Positions 5,933 through 10,637 of a DNA stretch of 12,341 nt are shown piece by piece. Under the pieces are notes generated by a model. The model searched no databases. It worked only from the letters and a program-made list of their open reading frames with translations, and was not told the DNA's origin. The stretch lies in the NCBI GenBank assembly GCA_027314825.1, contig DAHVAB010000036.1, forward strand, positions 1 through 12,341, given 5' to 3'. The stretch is from Solirubrobacterales bacterium. Lineage in GTDB: Bacteria; Actinomycetota; Thermoleophilia; Solirubrobacterales; Solirubrobacteraceae. The number at the start of each line of letters is the position of its first letter. Position 1 is the stretch's first letter. The position numbers and the translations under genes are program-made.

Positions 5933-6862
5933 GTGCGCGCCCTGATCGTCTCGAACATGCGTCCCGATCGGGACCACCCCGAGCGGGGATCCTTCGTGCG
6001 CGACCAGGTCGACGCGCTGCGCGCGATCGAGGATCTGGAGGTGGAGCTCTGCGAGCTCGATCCGGGCCCCGCCGCGCTGGCCGCAGGGTACGCCGCGCTG
6101 CGCCGCCGCCACCGCGGCGAGCGCTTCGACGTACTCCACGCCCACTTCTCGCTGAGCGCCCTGCCCGCGCTCGCAGTCAGGGCCGGGGTGCGCGGGATGA
6201 CGCTGCACGGCACGGACGTGCGCCACCCCCGCACGCGTCAGGTCACGCGCGCCCTGCTCCCGCTCATGGACCTGATAATCGCGGTCTCCCAGCAGCTCGC
6301 CGGCGAGCTGCCGGGCGCCGCGGCTCGCCGCCGGGCCATCGTCATCCCGTGCGGCGTCCAAACAGGCCGCTTCCGTCCGATCGCTCGTGCACGGGCGCGG
6401 GCCGAGCTCGGCCTGCCGCAGGATCGCCCCCAGCTGCTCTTCGCGGCCGACCCCGCACGCCCGGCGAAGCGCTACGACCTGGCCAGGGCTCTCGCCGAGG
6501 AGGCAGGCGTCCCGCTCATCAGCCTCGGGGGCGTGAGCCCGGAGCGGGTGCCGCTTCTCGTCAACGCGGCCAACGCGGTGCTGGTGCCCTCGACGCAGGA
6601 GGGATTCGGCCTCGCCGTGCTGGAGGCGCTCGCATGCGACGTGCCCGTCCTCGCCTGCCCTGTGGGCATCCACCCCGAGGCGCTCGACGGCATCGAGGGA
6701 ACGCTCTGCGCGCCTTTCGAGATGCAGAGCTGGCTGCAGGCGCTGCGCCCGCACCTGGCTGCGCCCGATCCGCGTATCGCAGGCCGCGACCGCGCCGAGA
6801 GCTTTGGAGTGCGGCCGATGGCCGAACGGCTCGTCGCCGCGTGGCGGGCGGCTGCGCGATGA
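5933..6862 (+). CDS. Glycosyltransferase, GT4-like (GT-B fold)
   Basis: This is probably a cytoplasmic or membrane-associated retaining glycosyltransferase that moves a sugar from a nucleotide-sugar donor to a lipid, glycan or small-molecule acceptor; donor and acceptor cannot be told. The 309-residue product starts MRALIVSNMRPDRDHPERGS and continues FVRDQVDAL, the glycine-loop N-terminus of GT4 enzymes. DVLHAHFSLSALPAL and TLHGTDVRHPR follow in the N-terminal acceptor domain, then VIPCGVQTGRFRP at the domain junction. The C-terminal donor-binding signature EGFGLAVLE (E-x7-E) is at 223-231, followed by DVPVLACPVGIHPEAL. It is shorter than the usual 360-400 residues, mostly in the middle. GTG 5933 is chosen because residues upstream are antisense to murI. 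It is divergent from murI across only 37 bp. Confidence 0.85.
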   Translation: MRALIVSNMRPDRDHPERGSFVRDQVDALRAIEDLEVELCELDPGPAALAAGYAALRRRHRGERFDVLHAHFSLSALPALAVRAGVRGMTLHGTDVRHPRTRQVTRALLPLMDLIIAVSQQLAGELPGAAARRRAIVIPCGVQTGRFRPIARARARAELGLPQDRPQLLFAADPARPAKRYDLARALAEEAGVPLISLGGVSPERVPLLVNAANAVLVPSTQEGFGLAVLEALACDVPVLACPVGIHPEALDGIEGTLCAPFEMQSWLQALRPHLAAPDPRIAGRDRAESFGVRPMAERLVAAWRAAAR

Positions 6863-6867
6863 GCAGC

Positions 6868-6873
6868 TAGGAT
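6868..6873 (+). promoter_or_regulatory. Possible -10 box for the zinc-ribbon/nadB operon, leaderless
   Basis: TAGGAT matches TANNNT, lies 5 bp after the glycosyltransferase stop and is followed by 8 nt and the ATG at 6882. The spacing suits a leaderless transcript, and no Shine-Dalgarno site precedes the ATG. No convincing -35 was seen. Confidence 0.45.
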
Positions 6874-6881
6874 CTCGACAG

Positions 6882-7997
6882 ATGCTGCGGATCTTCCGAG
6901 GAGAGCGGTCTGCCGCTCCGGCCGCAGAGCCGGCCGATGAGCAGTCCGGGCAGCAGATGATCGAGGCCCCTGACCAGGCCGTCCCGGCGGACGCGCCGGC
7001 GGATGGTCGGCGCGAGGACGTGCCGGCCTCGGCGACACCCGCGGACGCGGCAACACCCGCGGCCCCGCCAGGCTCAGCGACACCCCCGGCCCCGCCAGGC
7101 TCAACGACACCCCCGGGCCCGCCAGCCGAGCCGACGACGGCCGGCGCCCCCGCCGCCATCGCGGAGAGCCCAGGGTTCCTCGCCCGCGGGCGGATGCGCC
7201 GCAGAGTCCGGTTCCTGCGCGCGGCACGCGAGCTCGCCTACCGCGATCTCGGCGGGCTGATCTTCGAGCTCCATCGCTTCGGTCGCACCAACGACGAGGT
7301 CGTGCACGCCAAGCTCTCCACGCTCGGCGGGATCGACACCGAGCTGCGGGCGCTACAGGAGGCGCTGCACGAGCCGCAGCCGCTCACGGTGCTCCGCCAG
7401 GCCGGCGTGGCGGCCTGTCCCCGCTGCGCCGCGATCCACGGCAGCGCGGACCGCTACTGCCCGACCTGCGGGTTGCCGGCACGGCAGGATCCGCGCCCGA
7501 TCGCCGGAGCGCACACAGCCGCGGCGGGGACGCCGCCTCCAGGCATGCCGCCAGGGCCGCCCGCGCCCGAGCGGACGCACCCCGCGAGCTATCCGCACGG
7601 CTCCGGGCAGCCCCGCCCACACTCCTCACCTGCCCCACCGCCGGCACAGGCCGCGCCGCCCGCAGCTGAGAGCGCCACCTTCGGCGCCCGCCCATGGGAG
7701 CGCGGTGGTCGGGACCATGAGGACAGCGATGCCGACGGAGCCACCGAGGTGCGCCGGCCGGCTCGCGACGCCCAGCAGGCGCAGCGGCCCACGCAGGGCA
7801 GCAGCGCGGATCGGGTCGCGCACGACCAGCCCACGCAGGGCACCAGCGCGGACCGGGCCGCGCACGACCAGCCCACGCAGGGCGCCAGCGCGGACCGGGC
7901 CGCGCAGGACCAGAGCACCCAAGCCTTCGAGACGATTCCGCCGGCCGCCGGCCGCCCCGACATGTCACCCGCGCGTCCGGGGCGCGAGCTCCCGTGA
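6882..7997 (+). CDS. Zinc-ribbon protein with low-complexity arms, unknown function
   Basis: I do not recognise a function for this 371-residue protein. It has no membrane segment or signal peptide. Residues 1-100 are Ala/Pro-rich and disordered-looking, with a TPPAPPGST-type repeat near 58-82. A conserved-looking core follows: a basic helical stretch GRMRRRVRFLRAARELAYRD, LGGLIFELHRFGRTNDEVVH, and a helix DTELRALQEAL. A four-cysteine zinc ribbon comes next, C179-x2-C182-x10-C193-x2-C196. Residues 207-371 are again Pro/Gln/Ala-rich and include three 14-residue repeats beginning PTQG. The ATG at 6882 follows a TAGGAT box by 8 nt. Its stop overlaps the next gene by four bases (GTGA), so the two are probably translated together, and nadB follows. 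The short spacer and helical core suggest a protein- or nucleic-acid-binding adaptor, but this is only inference. Confidence 0.8.
   Translation: MLRIFRGERSAAPAAEPADEQSGQQMIEAPDQAVPADAPADGRREDVPASATPADAATPAAPPGSATPPAPPGSTTPPGPPAEPTTAGAPAAIAESPGFLARGRMRRRVRFLRAARELAYRDLGGLIFELHRFGRTNDEVVHAKLSTLGGIDTELRALQEALHEPQPLTVLRQAGVAACPRCAAIHGSADRYCPTCGLPARQDPRPIAGAHTAAAGTPPPGMPPGPPAPERTHPASYPHGSGQPRPHSSPAPPPAQAAPPAAESATFGARPWERGGRDHEDSDADGATEVRRPARDAQQAQRPTQGSSADRVAHDQPTQGTSADRAAHDQPTQGASADRAAQDQSTQAFETIPPAAGRPDMSPARPGRELP
7053..7125 (+). repeat. 27-bp proline-rich coding repeat, 2.7 copies
   Basis: Units at 7053-7079 and 7080-7106 differ at only two bases and are followed by a 19-bp partial copy at 7107-7125. 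They encode 9-residue Pro/Gly/Ser/Thr units in the disordered N-terminal arm of the zinc-ribbon protein. Confidence 0.8.
7788..7913 (+). repeat. 42-bp coding tandem repeat, three copies
   Basis: Three consecutive 42-bp units (7788-7829, 7830-7871, 7872-7913) encode PTQGSSADRVAHDQ, PTQGTSADRAAHDQ and PTQGASADRAAQDQ. The nucleotide sequences are nearly identical, so the duplication is young. A degenerate fourth start (STQAFE) follows. The repeat lies in the C-terminal arm of the zinc-ribbon protein and keeps the reading frame. Confidence 0.9.
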
Positions 7998-8242
7998 CCG
8001 GTGCGGCCGCCGCCGACGCCGCCGCCGCGGCGGGACCGCCCGCGGTGGCAGCCGGCGATGAGCGGTGCCCGCTCTGCGGCGCCGGGCTGCAGGGCGCCCA
8101 GCAGTGGTGCATGCGCTGCGGCGCGGCCGCCCGCACGCGCCTGGCGGCGACCCCCCGGTGGTGGGTGCCGGTGCTGATCCTGGCCACAGTCAGCGTGGTC
8201 GCGATCGGAGTGCTGATCGCATCGCTGACCAAGCTCGCCTGA
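7994..8242 (+). CDS. Small zinc-ribbon protein with one C-terminal membrane segment
   Basis: This 82-residue protein has an Ala-rich N-terminus, a four-cysteine zinc ribbon C25-x2-C28-x10-C39-x2-C42 (CPLCGAGLQGAQQWCMRCG), a short basic linker and a single hydrophobic segment (about 58-77, WVPVLILATVSVVAIGVLIA) ending only a few residues before the C-terminus. The predicted form is a tail-anchored membrane protein with the zinc ribbon in the cytoplasm. The spacing of its cysteines equals that in the preceding protein, so the two ribbons may be related. The GTG start overlaps the previous stop as GTGA, and its own stop shares one base with the nadB start (TGATG), so all three are likely translated in sequence. 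Its role is unknown. Small CxxC...CxxC-plus-membrane-helix proteins of this type seem common in Thermoleophilia, from memory. Confidence 0.85.
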   Translation: MTGAAAADAAAAAGPPAVAAGDERCPLCGAGLQGAQQWCMRCGAAARTRLAATPRWWVPVLILATVSVVAIGVLIASLTKLA

Positions 8243-9903
8243 TGAGCGACGGCGCCGCCGCCGGGGAAGGCCGGGGCGCGGAGCCTGAGAGGCGGGCGGC
8301 ACCGGCGGCCGAAGGCCCGTTCGACCTGGCGGTGCTCGGAGCCGGGGCGGCCGGCCTCTACGCCGCGATCTGCGCCGCCGCTCACGGAGCGTCGGTCGTG
8401 CTGCTCTCGGCAACGCCGCTGGCTCGAACCGCCAGCTACTGGGCCCAGGGCGGCCTGGCTGCGGCGCTGGCCGCCGAGGACTCATTCGAGCTCCATCTCG
8501 CCGACACCGAGCGCGCCGGCCGCGGAGCCGTCCGACGCTCGGCGGCGGAGGTGCTCGTCCGCGAGGCACCGGAGCGAGTGCATGACCTGATCGCGCTGGG
8601 CGTGAGCTTCGACGCCGACCGCTTCGGGCGGCTGGCGCTCGGGCTGGAGGGGGGGCACTCGGTGCGCCGGATAGTCCACGCCGGCGGCAGCGCGACCGGA
8701 CGGAGGATGCTTCGCCAGCTCTCCGCCGTGGTCGCCGAAGACGCGCGGATAACCGTTCTGGAAGGCGAGGACGCCAGGGTGTCCGCGCTGTTGATGCTCG
8801 ACGGACGCTGCGTCGGAGTCGGCTGCCGGGGCGGGCGCGCGCTGCAGGCCAGAGCGGTCGTCATTGCCACAGGGGGCGCGGCTGCGCTTTGGGCGCGCAC
8901 GACCAATCCGCCCGGCTCGGTCGGCACCGGCCTGCTGCTCGCGCACGCCGCCGGCGCCGAGCTGGCCGACCTGGAGTTCGTCCAGTTCCACCCCACCGCC
9001 GTTCTCGGCCTGCCCGGCCGCGAAGGGTTCCTGATCACCGAGGCGATCAGGGGCGAGGGCGCGACGCTGCACGACATGAGCGGCGAGCGGTTCGTGGACG
9101 AGCTGGCGCCCCGCGACGAGGTGGCCCGCGCGATCCAGGCGCGCCTGCTCGCAACCGACCAGAAGGCGGTCGGGCTCGACATGCGCTCGATCGATCCGGC
9201 CCTCTTCCCCAACGTGGTCTCCGCGCTGCGGGAGGCGGGCCTCGATCCCGCCGAGCAGCTGATCCCTGTCGCTCCCGCCGCCCACTACACGATGGGCGGC
9301 ATTCTCACCGACCTGCACGCGAAAACCACGGTGGCCGGCCTCTACGCCGTCGGCGAGTCGGGATGCACGGGCCTGCACGGCGCCAACCGGCTCGCGTCGA
9401 ACTCGCTGAGCGAGTGCTTCGTCTTCGCCCGCAGGGCGGCCGAGGCGGCGCTGGACGAGCCCGCGAGACCGGCCGAGGCGGCGCTGGACGAGCCCGCCAG
9501 ACCGGCCGAGGCAGCGCTGGACGAGCCCGCGAGACCGGCCGAGGCAGCGCTGGACGAGCCCGCGAGACCGGCCGAGGCGGCGCTGGACGAGCCCGCGGCG
9601 CTCGACGCGGCGGACGCCCATGCCGGCAGCCTGCGACGAACCTCCCCGCCCCCGCAGGCGCAGCAGAGCACTCGCGAGGCGCTCTGGCGCCATGCCGGCG
9701 TCGAACGGGACGCGGCCGGGCTGCGCGCGCTGCGCGAGGACCCGCATCCGCTGGCGAGGATGATCGCCGCTGCCGCACTGGAGCGCGCCGAGAGCCGGGG
9801 CGCGCATCTGCGCACCGATCATCCACAGATCGATCCGGCGCTCGACGGCGCTCACGCGGTCCTCGGCGCCGACGATGCGCTCACCTGGCAAAGCTGGCGG
9901 TAA
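8242..9903 (+). CDS. nadB: L-aspartate oxidase with an expanded repeat linker
   Basis: This FAD enzyme oxidises L-aspartate to iminoaspartate, the first step of de novo NAD synthesis, feeding quinolinate synthase (NadA). The 553-residue product has a 25-residue Gly/Ala-rich lead, then the FAD Rossmann motif VLGAGAAGLYAA (GAGAAG at 33-38). SYWAQGGLAAAL, RRIVHAGGSATGRRML, EFVQFHPTAV, LITEAIRGEGA, the substrate-region HYTMGGILTDLHAKT and GLHGANRLASNSLSECFVF follow. Residues 400-452 are a 4.8-copy repeat of 11 residues (AEAALDEPARP) between the FAD domain and the C-terminal helical domain. That last domain is present, with ESRGAHLRTDHPQ. The repeat is odd for this family and probably forms a flexible or helical linker. 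The ATG shares a base with the previous stop. nadA and nadC are not next to it. Confidence 0.93.
   Translation: MSDGAAAGEGRGAEPERRAAPAAEGPFDLAVLGAGAAGLYAAICAAAHGASVVLLSATPLARTASYWAQGGLAAALAAEDSFELHLADTERAGRGAVRRSAAEVLVREAPERVHDLIALGVSFDADRFGRLALGLEGGHSVRRIVHAGGSATGRRMLRQLSAVVAEDARITVLEGEDARVSALLMLDGRCVGVGCRGGRALQARAVVIATGGAAALWARTTNPPGSVGTGLLLAHAAGAELADLEFVQFHPTAVLGLPGREGFLITEAIRGEGATLHDMSGERFVDELAPRDEVARAIQARLLATDQKAVGLDMRSIDPALFPNVVSALREAGLDPAEQLIPVAPAAHYTMGGILTDLHAKTTVAGLYAVGESGCTGLHGANRLASNSLSECFVFARRAAEAALDEPARPAEAALDEPARPAEAALDEPARPAEAALDEPARPAEAALDEPAALDAADAHAGSLRRTSPPPQAQQSTREALWRHAGVERDAAGLRALREDPHPLARMIAAAALERAESRGAHLRTDHPQIDPALDGAHAVLGADDALTWQSWR
9439..9597 (+). repeat. 33-bp coding tandem repeat, 4.8 copies, inside nadB
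   Basis: Four full 33-bp units start at 9439, 9472, 9505 and 9538, and a fifth matches for 27 bases from 9571. Units differ at only one or two bases (for example GCG/GCA and a GCG/GCC swap), including silent positions, so the expansion looks recent. Each encodes AEAALDEPARP in register. The seed appears to be the end of the helix after FVFARRAAEAALDE. Confidence 0.95.
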
Positions 9904-9916
9904 GCCCAGCCTAACC

Positions 9917-9944
9917 GGCGCTTAACAGTTCCCTTAGCTGCGCC
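9917..9944 (+). terminator. Possible nadB terminator
   Basis: GGCGC (9917-9921) pairs with GCGCC (9940-9944), and an inner TAA/TTA pairing extends the stem past an internal loop. The hairpin starts 14 nt after the nadB stop and is followed by a pyrimidine-rich TTCACCTCTTCC run rather than a true T-tract. Confidence 0.35.
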
Positions 9945-10124
9945 TTCACCTCTTCCGAGAAGGTTTCACCCAGCGTTTGGGAGACGACGCAGACGGCAGC
10001 GGCGAATCGGTCTATTCCGCCTGCGGACGGTGTTAGCGCAGCAGGGACGAAGCAAGGCAGCTGTGTTCCGAGATGGCGCTTGGAGGCGGGTGTGCTCTGA
10101 AAGCGTGGTCAGGAACCAAGGAAA

Positions 10125-10138
10125 GGCGAGGTTTCGCC
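10125..10138 (+). promoter_or_regulatory. Small hairpin next to the start codon of the C/H-cluster protein
   Basis: GGCGA pairs with TCGCC around a GGTT loop and ends 2 nt before the ATG at 10141. The purine-rich candidate ribosome site (GGCGAGG) lies within the stem and loop, so the fold could lower translation. The stem is only 5 bp. Confidence 0.3.
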
Positions 10139-10140
10139 GT

Positions 10141-10575
10141 ATGTATCAGTTCAGTCGAGCCATCTACCGGGAGCTTGCTCCCCACCTCGGGGACCCCGGC
10201 CCGGGCGACGCCGTACTCAGCAATCACATGCGAGTCCTGCGCGCCTGCGAGTCGACCGTCGAGCGACTCGCGACCGACCGCTACTACTTCGCCAAGCCGG
10301 CGAGAACGCTGTTCGGCGAGATCCGCGTGTACTTCCCGATGAGCGCACAGCGGCGCGTCTACCAGGTGGTCTGCGCCTATATCGGACTGGCGCAGCGCTA
10401 CCTCGCACAGGATCCGGTCGCCGCCTACATGGCGGTGAGCGGCAAGCCGCTGCAATGCAGGGCCACCACCCGCAAGGGTGAGGCCTGCCAGAGAGTGCCG
10501 TTGGCTCATAACGGATACTGCCCCTCACACCAGCACCTCGCCGAAACCGAGCACCGGGAGCTCGCGGCCGCCTGA
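10141..10575 (+). CDS. Conserved-type protein with a C-terminal Cys3-His cluster, unknown function
   Basis: This 144-residue soluble protein has no known function that I can name. It begins MYQFSRAIYRELAPHL, then has a largely helical body containing CESTVERLATDRYYFAKPAR, TLFGEIRVYFPMSAQRRVYQ and an AYIGLAQRYLA helix. The C-terminal part carries C106-x9-C116-x10-C127-x2-H130, in the context CRATTRKGEACQR and NGYCPSH. This arrangement looks like a small zinc-binding motif found at the ends of several uncharacterised bacterial proteins. The ATG at 10141 is chosen because the family-like sequence starts there and a GAGG lies about 10 nt upstream. A GTG at 10030 would add 37 unlike residues. It stands alone between nadB and the hydantoinase gene. 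Proteins with this N-terminus seem widespread in Actinobacteria, from memory. Confidence 0.8.
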   Translation: MYQFSRAIYRELAPHLGDPGPGDAVLSNHMRVLRACESTVERLATDRYYFAKPARTLFGEIRVYFPMSAQRRVYQVVCAYIGLAQRYLAQDPVAAYMAVSGKPLQCRATTRKGEACQRVPLAHNGYCPSHQHLAETEHRELAAA

Positions 10576-10624
10576 CGCTCCGCCCGCCGTGGCCGAGCGG
10601 CCGTGGCGAAATCGATTTCTGGCG

Positions 10625-10630
10625 TAGGCT
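10625..10630 (+). promoter_or_regulatory. Possible -10 box for the hydantoinase-A gene, leaderless
   Basis: TAGGCT matches TANNNT and is followed by 7 nt and the ATG at 10638, so the transcript could begin at the start codon. GGCGGAC just before the ATG is at most a weak, too-close ribosome site. No clear -35 was seen. Confidence 0.4.
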
Positions 10631-10637
10631 GGCGGAC

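Larger units (their letters stand above)
9904..10140. other. 237-bp intergenic region between nadB and the next gene
   Basis: No gene is called here. The stretch is less GC-rich than its neighbours. It contains a candidate terminator for nadB near its start (9917-9944), a small hairpin next to the following start codon (10125-10138), and a 65-codon minus-strand frame (9911-10108) without any usable start. No clear promoter for the downstream gene was found: no TANNNT box lies at leaderless spacing. I compared it by eye with c-di-AMP riboswitch features and saw no match. Confidence 0.6.

Noticed and set aside
5896..6234. N-terminal extension of murI
   Set aside because: The added stretch is antisense to the glycosyltransferase and is Ser/Arg-rich, with no match to glutamate racemase. 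GTG 5895 gives a normal length.
5924..7159. A 411-codon minus-strand open frame
   Set aside because: It is antisense to the glycosyltransferase and the zinc-ribbon gene and is low in complexity. The plus-strand genes have family motifs.
9439..9597. A CRISPR-like array
   Set aside because: The units are directly adjacent with no spacers, are in frame with nadB and encode protein.
8482..9891. A 469-codon minus-strand open frame
   Set aside because: It is antisense to nadB. Its repeats are the reverse reading of the nadB minisatellite, and there is no family resemblance.
9904..10140. A riboswitch (c-di-AMP type) in the leader before 10141
   Set aside because: A few bases resemble parts of such elements, but the conserved blocks and their order are not present by eye.
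10030..10140. A longer start for the C/H-cluster protein at GTG 10030
   Set aside because: The extra 37 residues do not look like the rest of the protein, and the family-like sequence begins at the ATG at 10141.
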